A DNA stretch of 64,000 nucleotides from JAGVSZ01 sp963716855. GTDB lineage: Bacteria > Pseudomonadota > Gammaproteobacteria > Burkholderiales > SG8-39. A model generated the notes under the pieces. That model searched no databases. It was not told the DNA's origin and saw only the letters and a program-made list of their open reading frames with translations. Below, piece by piece: positions 50,571 to 60,353 of this stretch (positions are counted from its first letter, which is position 1; each line of letters begins with the position of its first letter). A program made the position numbers and the translations under genes. Location of the stretch: the NCBI GenBank assembly GCA_963716855.1, contig CAVQUV010000025.1, positions 42,565-106,564 on the forward strand, written 5' to 3'.

Positions 50571-51422
50571 TCAGCTATACGGGTAGAACCCCCGCCCGGT
50601 CTTCCGCCCCAGATACCCCGCCTCGACCATCTCGACGAGCAGCGGCGCGGGACGGTACTTCGGGTCCTTGAAGCCCTCGAACAGCACCTGCATCACCGCG
50701 AGCTCCACGTCGAGCCCGATCAGGTCGCAGAGCGCGAGCGGACCGATGGGATGGTTGCACCCGAGCTTCATCGCCTCGTCGATCTCGGCCGCGGTCGCGA
50801 GCCCCTCGCCGAGCGCGAAGACCGCCTCGTTGATCATCGGGCAGAGCAAGCGGTTCACGACGAAGCCGGGCGAGTTCTTCACCTTCACGGGCGTCTTGCC
50901 GATCTTTTTCGCGACCGCCTCGGCCGCGGCGTAGGTGCCGTCCGAGGTCTGCAGGCCGCGGATGACCTCGACGAGCTGCATCACCGGCACCGGGTTGAAG
51001 AAGTGCATCCCGATCACCTTGTCGGGCCGCTTCGTCGCCGCGGCGAGGCGCGTGATCGAGATCGACGAGGTGTTGGTCGCGATGACCGCGTCCGACTTCG
51101 CGACCGCGTCGATGCGCCCGAAGATCTCGAGCTTGAGGTCGAGGTTCTCGGTCGCCGCCTCGATGACCAGGTCGGCGGCGCGCAAAGCGTCGAGGCTCGT
51201 CGAGGTCTGGATGCGCGCGAGCGCGGCGGCCTTGTCGGCCGCGCTCATCTTGTCCTTCTTGACGAGGCGCTCGAGACTCCCGTCGACCGTCTTGAGGCCG
51301 CGCTCGAGCTGGGCCGCGCCGATGTCGGTCATCGTGACCGGAAGGCCCGCCACCGCGAAGGCCTGCGCGATGCCGTTGCCCATGGTGCCGGCGCCGACGA
51401 TGCCGACGTGCTTGATTGTCAT
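50571..51422 (-). CDS. 3-hydroxyacyl-CoA (3-hydroxybutyryl-CoA) dehydrogenase
   Basis: 283 residues, the single-domain length of Hbd/PaaH. NAD motif VGIVGAGTMGNGIAQAFA, then VIEAATENLDLKLEIF, NTSSISITRLAAATKRPDKVIGMHFFNPVPVMQLVEVI (with the catalytic His and Asn), and GFVVNRLLCPMINEA plus LGCNHPIGPLALCDLIGLD in the C-terminal dimer domain. It oxidises 3-hydroxyacyl-CoA in fatty, branched or aromatic acid breakdown. Confidence 0.93.
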   Translation of the reverse strand: MTIKHVGIVGAGTMGNGIAQAFAVAGLPVTMTDIGAAQLERGLKTVDGSLERLVKKDKMSAADKAAALARIQTSTSLDALRAADLVIEAATENLDLKLEIFGRIDAVAKSDAVIATNTSSISITRLAAATKRPDKVIGMHFFNPVPVMQLVEVIRGLQTSDGTYAAAEAVAKKIGKTPVKVKNSPGFVVNRLLCPMINEAVFALGEGLATAAEIDEAMKLGCNHPIGPLALCDLIGLDVELAVMQVLFEGFKDPKYRPAPLLVEMVEAGYLGRKTGRGFYPYS

Positions 51423-51466
51423 TGGGGTGCTCCGGAAGAGGAAGAGACGAATGCGGGCGCGAGATG

Positions 51467-52188
51467 CTACCCCGAGCCCGCCGCGCGACGAGCAGGACGT
51501 TGGCGAACGGCGTGCCCGCGCTCATCGGCGCGGCCTCGACGTGGAAGCTCGCCTGCTCGACCGCCGCGATCCACGCCTTGAGCCCGCGCGTGTAGAGCCG
51601 CGGCCATCCGCCGCGGAGCAGGGTGATCGCCTGGTCGGAAAAGCGCGTGACCGCCGCGCGCACGCCGGCATCGGCGTCGCCGACCCGCAGCAGCAGCGTG
51701 CCACCGGCCGCGAGCGCGGCCGCGCAGCGCGCGAGCACGCCCGCCTGATCGTCGGGCGGCAGGTAGTGCAGCACGTCGAGGATTGCGATGACCTCGCACT
51801 GCGGGATCTCCGCGTCCCGCACGTTCCCGACCCGAACCGTCGCTCGCTCGCGGAGCGCGACGCGCGCGGCGACGATCGCACGGCGCCGCAGATCGACGCC
51901 GAGCACCGACGCGAGCCGCGGCGGCGGCGGCCAGGCGGTCGGCCACTCGCCGTGCTCGTAGCAGGCGCGCGCAGCGAAGAGGAAAGCGGGCAGCACGCCC
52001 TGCCCGCAGCCGAGGTCGACGAGGCGCGCGCTGTCGGGAATCAGGCCGCGCGCGACGATCGCGCGGAAGACCGGATCGTGGCGCAGCTTGCCGCGCGCGA
52101 AGTGCAGCGGCGTGCGTCCGGCCGGCGCATAGGCGCTGCCCGCCGCCGCGACGATCGCATCGAGCGCCGCGCGCTCAGGCGCCGTCAT
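51467..52188 (-). CDS. SAM-dependent methyltransferase at the aryl-polyene cluster edge (end frameshifted)
   Basis: About 240 residues. It has LVDLGCGQGVLPAFLFAARACY (motif I), VLGVDLRRRAIVAAR, IAILDVLHYLPPDDQAGVLARCAAALAAGGTLLLRVGD, and the end MSAGTPFANVLLVARRA. The frame then stays open far into the next gene. A one-base shift near 51480 would reach a TAG at 51467, the natural family end. This type of methyltransferase is found in aryl-polyene and xanthomonadin clusters. The ATG at 52188 overlaps the deacetylase gene. Confidence 0.72.
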
Positions 52189-53031
52189 CGCCCACGCACG
52201 CGGCCCGCAGTGTCACCGACCTCAGCCCGAGCGCGGCCAGGCGTGCGCCGAGCGCGGGCAGCACCGCGAGCGCGTGCGCCTCGCCCGCGCGCGCGCGCGC
52301 CGCGATCCCGTCGTGCAACAGATAGATGTCTCCCGCCGCGGCGCCCGCGGGCGAGCCGTTCGAGCACCCGCTCCGGCTTGCGCGCGACGGTATCGAAGCC
52401 GCGACGCGTCCACGAGACGTAGTGCAGGCCGCAGCGCGCGAGCGCCGGGTCGAGCAGCGGGCTGCGGATCCCGAACGGCGCGCGGAAAAACACCGGCGCG
52501 ACCCCGGCGGCGTCCGCGATCGCGGCTTGCGCCGCCTCCACGTCGCGCCGCATGCGGCCGAGGCCGTAGAAGGCGAACGCCGTCGAGTGGCGATGGCTGT
52601 GGTTCTCCACCGCGTGCCCGCGGCGCACGATCTCCCGCACGAGTGCGGGATGACGGGCGGCCCGCTCGCCGATCAGGAAGAAAGTCGCCGTCATGCCGGC
52701 CTCGTCGAGCTGGTCGAGCACCCGCGGCGTGACCTCGGGATCGGGCCCGTCGTCGAACGTGAGCGCGACCTCCTTGCGCCGCGCCGCGGCCGGCGGCAGC
52801 CGCGCGACGTTCGGGCCGATCGCGCGGCTGCGCGGCAGGAGGCCGGCGACGGCGAGCGCCGCGTGATTCGCAACGAGGCCGCCGAGCACCCAGGGCCATG
52901 CCGACGGGACGACGACGAGCGCCGACCGCGCCGGCGGCGTGCAGCGCTACCGACGCGCGCACCGCGGGGGCCGGGCGCCACGGTCGCGGCGCGGGTCGCA
53001 GGCTCGGGGCGAGAGCGATTGGAGAGGACAT
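52175..53031 (-). CDS. Polysaccharide deacetylase family protein (two frameshifts)
   Basis: About 285 residues when joined. The N-terminal membrane part begins MSSPIALAPSLRPAPRPWRPAPAV. After a shift near 52935 it continues WPWVLGGLVANHAALAVAGLLPRS, then the NodB domain VALTFDDGPDPEVTPRVLDQLDEAG, ATFFLIGERA, HAVENHSHRHS and FFRAPFG. After a shift near 52345 it ends GDIYLLHDGIAARARAGEAHALAVLPAL. Catalytic Asp and metal His are all present. It would deacetylate a glycan or glycolipid at the membrane. Confidence 0.8.
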
Positions 53032-53130
53032 CGGCGGGCGCATTTTACGTGCGGCGCGGTCGCGGCGGTCGCCGGGCGCTGCTAGACTCGGTGCGCGCAG
53101 TCTCGCGCGCAGGCAGCACCGCACGACACG

Positions 53131-53975
53131 ATGCATTCATCCGTACTCGCGATTCTTGTGCTCTGCGCCCTCCTCCATGCGCCCGGCGCCGGCGCCGAGG
53201 AGCGGCCGCTGTGGGAGCTCGGCGCCGGCGCCTTCCCCATGTGGCTGCCGGACTACCGGGGCTCGGACCAGTCGCGCGGCTACGTGTACCCGTTCCCGTA
53301 CGTCCGCTACCGCGGCGAGGTCCTGAAGATGGACGACCGGCATGGCCTCGCGGCCCTGCTGCTGCTCGACAGCGAGCGCTTCGAATTCGACGTGTCGGCC
53401 AACGCGAGCCAGCCGGCACCGAGCGACAAGAACATCGCGCGTCAGGGCATGCCCGACCTCGAGCCCACCGTGGAGCTCGGACCACTGCTCAAGGTGAAGC
53501 TTTGGGAGAACGCCGCGCGCGACCAACGAGCTCTCGCTGCAGATCCCGGTGCGCGCGGCGTTCGCGATCGACGGACTGAAGTCCGGAGTACATCGGCGTC
53601 GTCTTCAACCCGGTGATCGACTTCTTCATGCGCAACGCCGGCCCCGGCGGCGGCTGGCGCTTCGGCATGCAGGCCGGGCCGTTGTTCGCCGATCGCCGCT
53701 ACAACGCGTACTACTACCAGGTCGACCCGCAGTATGCGACACCGGACCGGCCGGCCTACAGCGCGTCTGGCGGCTACAGCGGCACGCAGATCACCTTCAG
53801 CCTGAACAAGCGCTTCAACCGGATCTGGGTGGGCGGGTTCCTGCGCGCCTTCGATCTGCACGGCGCGGTCTACGACGCCAGTCCGCTCGTGAAGAGCCGG
53901 TCGGCGCTCCTCGCCGGCATCGGCATCGCGTACGTCTTCGGCCAGTCGGCCACCATGGTCGAATCGGACGACTGA
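53131..53975 (+). CDS. MipA/OmpV family outer membrane protein (two frameshifts)
   Basis: About 280 residues. Signal peptide MHSSVLAILVLCALLHAPGAGA, then LWELGAGAFPMWLPDYRGSDQSRGYVYPFPYVRYRGE, the MipA hallmark. Extra bases near 53522 and 53587 interrupt the frame; the middle reads ELSLQIPVRAAFAIDGLKS and the end FFMRNAGPGGGWRFGMQAGPLFADRRYNAYYY...IGIAYVFGQS. It forms an outer-membrane barrel. A TAGACT box lies about 45 bases upstream in the shared divergent gap. Confidence 0.82.
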
Positions 53976-54764
53976 TGCGGGGCGAGGCGGGCACGTTCTC
54001 CCAGAAGCGCGCGGCGCCGTTGCTGCGCGGCCTGTACGAGAACTGTGCGTTCGGTGCCGCGCTCGCCGTGTTCGGCATCGGCGGGCTGGTCTACACCGCG
54101 GTCGGCCCGCTTCTGCACGTCCTTCTGCCGCGCCGCATCGGGGCCGCTCTCGGTCAGCGGGTCACAATGGCGCTGTTCCGGTTCTTCCTCGGTCTGCTGC
54201 AACCTCCTCGGCCTCGCGCGCTGCGACCTGCGCGCGCTGGACGCCCTGCGGGACGGGCCGCCGGTCGTGATCGCGCCGAATCATCCGACCTACCTCGACG
54301 CGATGCTGATCGTCTCGCGCCTGCCCCGAGTGGCGTGCGTGATGAAATCCGAAGTCCTGCACAACCCGTTTCTCGGTGGCGGCGCGAGGCTCGCCGGTTA
54401 CATCCCGGGCGACGCGCCCAAGGCCATGATTCGAAAGGCGGTCGCAGCGCTCCGCGCCGGGCAGCACGTGCTCTTCTTTCCCGAGGGCACGCGTACCGTG
54501 CAGGCGCCGGTGAACGCGTTCAAGACCGGCTTCGCGCCGATCGCGCGGCTCGCCAAGGTGCCGATCCAGACGGTCATCATCGAGACGGACACACGTTACA
54601 TGCGCAAAGGCTGGCCGCTCCTGCGCATGCCCGAGTTCCCCCTCGTCTATCGGGTGCGGCTCGGCAACCGGTTCGCGCCGCGCGACGAATCCAGGGCGCT
54701 CGTCGCAGACGTGGAGGCCTATTTCCGCACCGAGCTCGCGAGGACGGCCCGCGATGACGAGTAA
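53975..54764 (+). CDS. 1-acyl-glycerol-3-phosphate acyltransferase-like protein (one frameshift)
   Basis: About 262 residues. An N-terminal membrane anchor (ALAVFGIGGLVYTAVGPLLHVLLPRRI) is followed by VIAPNHPTYLDAML (the HX4D catalytic motif), HNPFLGGGARLAGYIP, VLFFPEGTRT and the PLSC C-terminus. One extra base near 54200 separates FLGLL from NLLGLARCD. Acyltransferases of this type load the polyene onto its lipid or glycolipid carrier in aryl-polyene clusters. The start overlaps the MipA stop (TGATG). Confidence 0.83.
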
Positions 54765-54794
54765 CGGCGCGCACCGGCGCGCTCCGGAGGCCGC

Positions 54795-56339
54795 ATGGCG
54801 ATGACGAACGAGCCCGAGCCGGTCCACGCGCCGCATCCGCCGCTCGAGGCGTATTTCCGGAGCGAGGCCGAGCGGAGCGGGTGGGTGCGCGACATCTTCG
54901 ATCGCACCGCCGCCGACTACGAGCGCGTCGAGCGCGCGATGGCGTTCGGCACGGGCCCGTGGTACCGGCGGCAGGCGCTCCTGCGCGCGGGCCTCGCGCC
55001 GGGCATGCGCGTGGTGGACGTCGGCACGGGCACGGGACTCGTCGCACGTGAGGCGGCACGGATCGTGGGCGACCCGCGCGCGGTGACCGGCGTGGACCCG
55101 AGCGCGGGCATGCGGGACAACGCGACCCTCCCGGAAGGCCTGCGCCTGCTGGAGGGCGCGGCGGAATCGATCCCGCTCCCGGACGGAGGCGCCGACTTCC
55201 TCAGCATGGGCTACGCGCTGCGGCACATCTCCGACCTCGAGGTCGCCTTTCGCGAGTTCCACCGCGTCCTCGCGCCCGGCGGAGTCGTCTGCATCCTCGA
55301 GATCACGCGACCGTCGAGCCGGCTCGGCAACGCGGTCCTCAAGGCCTACATGCGCGGTTTCGTGCCGCTGCTCGCGCGGGTGATCGCCCGCACTGTCGAC
55401 AGCCCGCGCCTCATGCGCTACTACTGGGACACGATCGAGGCTTGCGTGCCGCCCGAGGCGGTGATGCGCACGCTCGCCGCCGCGGGCTTCGCCGAGGTCT
55501 CGCGGCACGTCGAGCTGGGCGTCTTCTCGGAGTACCGCGCCAGTCAAGCCGCGCGCGGCGTGAGCGCCGCGGGCTGCCCGCCGGCGATGCAGGCCTCGAC
55601 GACCCATCTCGTCCTCGTCCCGAGCTACGACACCGGCCCGATCCTGGTGGAGACGGTGCGCGCGGCGCGCGCGCACTGGAACCCGGTCTGGGTCGTGCTG
55701 GACGGCAGCACCGACGGCAGCCGCGAGCGCCTCGCGCCGCTCGCGGCGGCGGATCCCGGGCTGCGCGTGCTCGAGCTCGCCGTCAACTCGGGCAAGGGCG
55801 CCGCGGTGCTGCACGGCATCCGTGCCGCGGCGGCGGCGGGCTTCACCCACGCGCTGACGATGGACGCCGACGGCCAGCATCCGGCCGCCCTCATCCCGGA
55901 ATTCATGGCCGCCTCGCGCGCCGCGCCCGAGGCGATGATCCTCGGCGTGCCCGTGTTCGACGCGTCCGCGCCCGCGCTGCGCGTGCGCGGACGCAGGATC
56001 TCCAACTGGTGGGCGAACCTCGAGACCCTCTGGAGCGGGATCGGCGACTCGCTGTTCGGCTTCCGCGTCTATCCGATCGCGCCGCTCGCGCGCGTGATGG
56101 CGCGCACGCCCTTCATGCGCCGCTTCGACTTCGATCCCGAGGCGGTCGTGAAGCTCGCCTGGGCCGGCGTGCCACCGGTGAACCGGCCGGCGCCGGTTCG
56201 TTATCTGCGTCCCGAGGAGGGCGGCGTGTCGCACTTCAAGTACGTCCGCGACAACGCGCTCCTCACCTGGATGCACGCGCGCCTGATGATCGGCTTCATC
56301 GCGCGATTGCCCGTGCTCGCGGCCCGTCGATGGCTATAA
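54795..56339 (+). CDS. Methyltransferase-glycosyltransferase 2 fusion protein
   Basis: 514 residues. Residues 1-250 are a UbiE/MenG-like methyltransferase: IFDRTAADYERVERAMAFGTGPWYRRQALLRAGL, VVDVGTGTGLVAREAARI, ADFLSMGYALRHISDLEVAFREFHRVLAPGGVVCILEITRP. Residues 265-514 are a family-2 glycosyltransferase: THLVLVPSYDTGPILVETVRAA, NSGKGAAVLHGIRAAAAAGFTHALTMDADGQHP (DxD), and a membrane-near C-terminus. In related clusters these are separate genes. An in-frame ATG at the junction (PPAMQASTTHLV) would start a normal GT2, so loss of the first stop by a base error is possible. Confidence 0.82.
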   Translation: MAMTNEPEPVHAPHPPLEAYFRSEAERSGWVRDIFDRTAADYERVERAMAFGTGPWYRRQALLRAGLAPGMRVVDVGTGTGLVAREAARIVGDPRAVTGVDPSAGMRDNATLPEGLRLLEGAAESIPLPDGGADFLSMGYALRHISDLEVAFREFHRVLAPGGVVCILEITRPSSRLGNAVLKAYMRGFVPLLARVIARTVDSPRLMRYYWDTIEACVPPEAVMRTLAAAGFAEVSRHVELGVFSEYRASQAARGVSAAGCPPAMQASTTHLVLVPSYDTGPILVETVRAARAHWNPVWVVLDGSTDGSRERLAPLAAADPGLRVLELAVNSGKGAAVLHGIRAAAAAGFTHALTMDADGQHPAALIPEFMAASRAAPEAMILGVPVFDASAPALRVRGRRISNWWANLETLWSGIGDSLFGFRVYPIAPLARVMARTPFMRRFDFDPEAVVKLAWAGVPPVNRPAPVRYLRPEEGGVSHFKYVRDNALLTWMHARLMIGFIARLPVLAARRWL

Positions 56340-56340
56340 T
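56335..56340 (+). promoter_or_regulatory. Candidate -10 box upstream of the halogenase-like gene
   Basis: A perfect TATAAT overlaps the preceding stop codon, 52 bases before the ATG at 56392. No good -35 hexamer is seen. Confidence 0.35.
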
Positions 56341-56391
56341 CGGTCCGTCGTTCGTCGCCCCTCGTTACCTGATTCGGAGTCACGGCCAAGC

Positions 56392-57704
56392 ATGAGCGCT
56401 GAAGCACATCACCGCTGCGACGTCGTGGTGATCGGCGGTGGACCGGCGGGCTCCACGATCTCGGCGCTGCTCGCGGAGCGCGGCTGGAAGGTCGTGGTGC
56501 TCGAGAAGGACCGCCACCCGCGCTTCCACATCGGCGAATCCCTGCTCCCGCACAACAACCCCCTGTTCGAGCGGCTCGGCGTGCTCGAGGAAGTGCGGAA
56601 GATCGGCGCTGGTGAAGAACGGCGCGCAGTTCAGCTCCATGTATCACGGCAAGGAGGAGACGTTCTACTTCCGCCAGGCGCTCGACAAGTCCCTGCCGAG
56701 CGGCTTCGAGGTGCATCGCGCCGACCTCGATCACCTCCTGCTGCGCAACGCGGCGCGCAAGGGTGTCGAGGTGCTCGAGGAGACGCGCGCCGAGCAGGTC
56801 GACTTCGGCCGCGACGAGGTGCGCGTGCGGGCCCGCGGGACCGGAAACCACCGGGCCGGCGGGCGCGCACGAGTGGCGCGCGCGGTTCCTCGTCGACGCT
56901 TCGGGCCGCGACACGTTCCTCGCGGGCCTGTTCCGGATCAAGGAGACGAACCCGAAGCACGCCAGCGTGGCCCTCTACGGCCACTACGAGGACGCGCAGC
57001 GGTTCCCCGGAGAGGACGAGGGCAACATCAGCATTTACTGGTTCGACCACGGCTGGTTCTGGTTCATCCCCCTGCAGCGCGGGATCACCAGCGTGGGCGC
57101 GGTGTGCTGGCCCTACTACCTCAAGCGGCGCAAGGGCTCGCTCGAGCAGTTCCTCGACGAGACGATCGCGCTCTGCCCGGCGATTGCCGAGCGGCTCGCG
57201 CGGGCGCGCCGCATCGCGCCGGTGACGGCGACCGGCAACTACAGCTATCAGGCGACGCGCTGCACGGGCGCGAACCACCTGATGGTCGGCGACGCCTACG
57301 CCTTCGTCGACCCGGTCTTCTCCTCGGGGGTCTACCTCGCCATGTCCAGCGCCTTTGCGGGCGCCGAGGCCGTGGACGCGGCGCTGCGCGACCCGGCGCA
57401 GGCCGCCCGCGCGCTCGCGCGCTACGAGCGCCACGTGCGGCGCGGCATCCGCACGTTCTCCTGGTTCATCTACCGCATCACCACGCCGGTGATGCGCGAC
57501 CTGCTGATGGGTCCGAGGAACGTGCTCGGGGTCGTCGACGGCCTGATCTCGTTTCTAGCCGGCGACATCTACCGCGCGAACGGCGTGCACGCCCGCATCC
57601 GGGTCTTCAAGCTGATTTACTACTTCTTCAGCGCGCTGACGCCGCGCCGCACGCTTGCGGCGATGCGCCGGCGGCGAGAGAACATCCGGCCTGCCGCGCC
57701 CTGA
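56392..57704 (+). CDS. Flavin-dependent halogenase-like oxidoreductase (two frameshifts)
   Basis: About 437 residues. FAD motif DVVVIGGGPAGSTISALLAERG, then HIGESLLPHNNPLFERLG, a missing base near 56611, VKNGAQFSSMYHGKEETFYFRQ, a second shift between about 56826 and 56860, and DHGWFWFIPLQ, which holds the WxWxIP signature of flavin halogenases. YAFVDPVFSSGVYLAMSSA follows. Related genes occur in xanthomonadin and aryl-polyene clusters. Halogenation of the polyene aryl head is possible; a plain oxidoreductase role is the alternative. Confidence 0.82.
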
Positions 57705-57743
57705 GACGGTGCTGCCGCACCGCCACAATTCCCTTCGGTCACG

Positions 57744-57749
57744 TAGAAT
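57744..57749 (+). promoter_or_regulatory. Candidate -10 box upstream of the ACP gene
   Basis: TAGAAT lies 27 bases before the ACP start in a short AT-richer gap. The -35 region is not convincing. Confidence 0.35.
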
Positions 57750-57775
57750 TGCGGGCACAAACAAATGACACCGCA

Positions 57776-58042
57776 ATGAACGTCCAAACTTCCCTCGAAA
57801 CCGAGATCGCGCGCCTGGTCGTCGAGGCCGTGAACCTCGAGACGCCCGCCGAGGCGATCGACCCCGAGGCGCCGCTCTACGGGGAGGGGCTCGGCCTCGA
57901 CTCGATCGACATGCTCGAGATCGCGCTTGCGATCGGCAAGCAGTACGGGGTCGAGCTGCGCGCCGACGACGAGGCGAATCGCGACATCTTCGCTAGCCTG
58001 CGCAGGCTCGCACGTCACGTTGCCGAGCACCGCAAGAAGTGA
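57776..58042 (+). CDS. Acyl carrier protein
   Basis: 88 residues, acidic. Phosphopantetheine attachment Ser43 is in LGLDSIDMLE. The flanking DPEAPLYGEGLGLDS and ALAIGKQYGVELRADDEANRDIF segments are the usual aryl-polyene ACP pattern. Polyene chain intermediates would be carried on it. A second ACP, common in such clusters, was not found in the window. Confidence 0.92.
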   Translation: MNVQTSLETEIARLVVEAVNLETPAEAIDPEAPLYGEGLGLDSIDMLEIALAIGKQYGVELRADDEANRDIFASLRRLARHVAEHRKK

Positions 58043-58079
58043 GGCGCGGCGGCCCGCAGCGCCGCGCCGGTCCGGGGCA

Positions 58080-58682
58080 GTGAAGGCCGCGCTCGCGATC
58101 CTCGCGTTCGCGAGCCCCCTCGCGCTGCACCTCGCCATCGTCACTGAGAACCGCGCCGTGATGGTCGCGTTCCTCGCCGTGCTCGCGGTCGGCGCGTTGG
58201 CGGCCCGCATGCCGGCATGGGTGGCCGCCCTCGCGGCGGTCGCCGCGATCGCCTCCGCCTGGATCGACCTCCGCGTGATCGCGCAGCTCGCGCTCGCCGG
58301 CCCGGCGCTCGCTTTCCTCGCCGGCGCGTGGCTCTTCGGGCGCACGCTCCTGCCCGGCCGCACGCCCTTGGTCGAGACCATCGCGCGGCTGGAGCGCGAC
58401 GGCGATTTTCCGACAGGCCTCGCCGGCTACGCGCGCAGGCTGACCTGGGCGTGGGCGATCCTGCTCGCCGGCATCCCGGCAGTGGCCGCGGCGCTCGCGC
58501 TCTTCGCGACTGCCGCGGCGCAATCGCTCTTCGTCAACTTCGCAAGCTACGCGCTCTTGGCGCTCCTCTATTTCGGCGAGTACGCTTACCGGGTGTGGCG
58601 CTACCCGCAGTTCCCGCACAAAAACCCGGTCACGGTCGCGGCCAACCTCGTGCGCCGCGCCCCGGAATTGCTCCGACCCTGA
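58080..58682 (+). CDS. COG4648-like membrane protein of aryl-polyene clusters
   Basis: 200 residues with five to six hydrophobic segments: AALAILAFASPLALHLAIVTENRAVMVAFLAVLAV, VAALAAVAAIASAWIDLRVIAQLALAGPALAFLAGAWLFGRTLLPGRTPLVETIARLERDG, then LTWAWAILLAGIPAVAAALAL and a Tyr/Arg-rich end. Family function is not established. Its place between the ACP and the AMP ligase is the standard aryl-polyene order. The GTG at 58080 is inferred; a 1-base gap separates it from the ligase gene. Confidence 0.8.
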   Translation: MKAALAILAFASPLALHLAIVTENRAVMVAFLAVLAVGALAARMPAWVAALAAVAAIASAWIDLRVIAQLALAGPALAFLAGAWLFGRTLLPGRTPLVETIARLERDGDFPTGLAGYARRLTWAWAILLAGIPAVAAALALFATAAAQSLFVNFASYALLALLYFGEYAYRVWRYPQFPHKNPVTVAANLVRRAPELLRP

Positions 58683-58683
58683 C

Positions 58684-60063
58684 GTGACGCCCACCGACCG
58701 CGTTCCGCTCATCGGGCATCGCGAGCTCGCGCGCCCGCTCGCCTGGCGCGACGGCGCGCCGGTGACCTGCGCGCGCTTCCTGGCCGAGGCCGCCGCGCTC
58801 GCCGAGCGACTGCCCGCGGGCCCGCATCTCGTCAACCTGTGCGAGGACCGCTACCGGTTCGCGGTCGCGCTTGCCGCTGCGCTCCTGGCGGGCAAGGCGA
58901 GCCTTTTCCCGCCGAGCCGCCACGCGCACGCGCTCGCGCGCGTCCTTGCCGCACATCCCGACGCCGGCACGATCGCCGAGGTTGCTGTGCCGGGCTGCGC
59001 GGGAGCGCTCGTCCTCTACCCGTCCGATCTCGGCGCGGGCGAATGGTCGGGCCCGGTCCCCGCGATTCCGGCGGATCAGTTGGCGGCGATCGTGTTCACC
59101 TCCGGGAGCACCGGCGTGCCGCAGCCGAGCGAGAAGCGCTGGGGCAAGCTCGTCGCGGGCGGCACGGCCGAGCGTGCGGCGCTCGAGCTCCCCGCCGGCG
59201 GCTTCAGCGTGCTCGGCACGGTGCCGCCGCAGCACATGTACGGCTTCGAGTCGACGGTGCTCATGCCGCTCGCGGGCGGCGGCGCGTTGCACCCGGCGCG
59301 GCCGCTGTTCCCGCGCGACGTGCAAGCCGCGCTCAACGAGCTGCCGGCGCCGCGCGTGCTGGTGACCTCGCCGATCCACATTCGCGCGCTGGTCGAGGCC
59401 GACGTGACGCTCCCGCCGCTCGAGCTCGTCCTCTCCGCCGCGGCGCCGCTCGCGCCCGAGCTGGCCGCTCGCGCCGAGCAGCGCTTCGCGACGCGCGTGC
59501 ACGAGATCTACGGCTTCACCGAGGCGGGGCAGGTGGCGACCCGCCGCACTACCGCCTCGCTGGTGTGGCGCACGATAAACGGCATCCGAGTGGTGTCTGC
59601 TGGCGACGGCTGGGCCGTCGAAGGCGCGATGATCGACGGGCGCATGCCGGTGAGCGACCTGATCCACCGCCTGAGCGAGACCGAGTTCGTGCTCGAAGGC
59701 CGCGCAACCGACATCGTCAACGTGGCCGGCAAGCGCGCCTCCCTCGCCGATCTCAACCGCGCGCTCACCGCGATCCCGGGCGTGGACGACGGCGCGTTCC
59801 ACGCCCCCGAGCGCGCCGACGGCCGCGTGGCGCGCCTGATGGCGTTCGTCGTCGCGCCGCGGCAGACGAAGCGCGAGATCCTGGCGGCCCTGCGCCGTGC
59901 GGTCGATCCGGCGTTCCTCCCGCGGCCGCTCGTGAAGGTCGAGCGCCTGCCGCGGGCGGCGACCGGCAAGCTGCCGCTCGAGGCCCTGCGGGCGCTCGAG
60001 GCCGAGCACGCCGTGAGGGTACGCGCGCCCGACGACGCGACGCCGCACCCGGATGGGGAGTGA
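58684..60063 (+). CDS. AMP-ligase of aryl-polyene synthesis
   Basis: 459 residues, shorter than standard acyl-CoA ligases. P-loop IVFTSGSTGVPQPSEKRWGKL, then VLGTVPPQHMYGFESTVLMPL, YGFTEAGQVATRRTT, and the C-terminal domain DIVNVAGKRASLADLNRAL with LPRAATGKLPLEAL supplying the catalytic Lys. In aryl-polyene systems such ligases activate the aryl starter (for example a hydroxybenzoate or coumarate type) for loading on ACP. Start GTG, with no better ATG nearby. Confidence 0.87.
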   Translation: MTPTDRVPLIGHRELARPLAWRDGAPVTCARFLAEAAALAERLPAGPHLVNLCEDRYRFAVALAAALLAGKASLFPPSRHAHALARVLAAHPDAGTIAEVAVPGCAGALVLYPSDLGAGEWSGPVPAIPADQLAAIVFTSGSTGVPQPSEKRWGKLVAGGTAERAALELPAGGFSVLGTVPPQHMYGFESTVLMPLAGGGALHPARPLFPRDVQAALNELPAPRVLVTSPIHIRALVEADVTLPPLELVLSAAAPLAPELAARAEQRFATRVHEIYGFTEAGQVATRRTTASLVWRTINGIRVVSAGDGWAVEGAMIDGRMPVSDLIHRLSETEFVLEGRATDIVNVAGKRASLADLNRALTAIPGVDDGAFHAPERADGRVARLMAFVVAPRQTKREILAALRRAVDPAFLPRPLVKVERLPRAATGKLPLEALRALEAEHAVRVRAPDDATPHPDGE

Positions 60064-60353
60064 TCCGGACCTCGTGATCCCGCCGGACCACCCGGCGCTG
60101 CCCGGCCACTTCCCGGGCAACCCGGTCGTGCCCGGCGTGCTGATCCTCGGCCACGTGCTCGCCGCGCTCGCGCGCCGCGCAGGGCCGCTGCGGATCACCG
60201 CAATCCCGCAAGCGAAGTTTCTCGCGCCCCTCGCACCGGGCGAGCCCTGTGCGATCGCGTTTCCGAGCGCTCGGCCCCGACGAGGCGCGCTTCGAGTGCC
60301 GCAGCGGCGAGCGCGTGATCGCCCGCGGGACGCTGCGCTTCGAACGCCGATGA
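60053..60353 (+). CDS. 3-hydroxyacyl-ACP dehydratase (ApeI/FabZ-like), one frameshift
   Basis: About 100 residues. VIPPDHPALPGHFPGNPVVPGVLILGHVLAAL contains the FabA/FabZ-type HFPGxPxxPG motif with the catalytic His. After AKFLAPLAPGEPCAIAF an extra base near 60265 shifts the frame; the remainder LGPDEARFECRSGERVIARGTLRFERR ends in a TGA overlapping the next ATG (ATGA). Without the correction the frame runs into the acyltransferase and gives a false fusion. Confidence 0.8.

Noticed and set aside
50575..52188. A 537-residue methyltransferase
   Set aside because: Everything after about residue 240 is the hydroxyacyl-CoA dehydrogenase gene read in the wrong frame; a one-base shift near 51480 restores a normal end.
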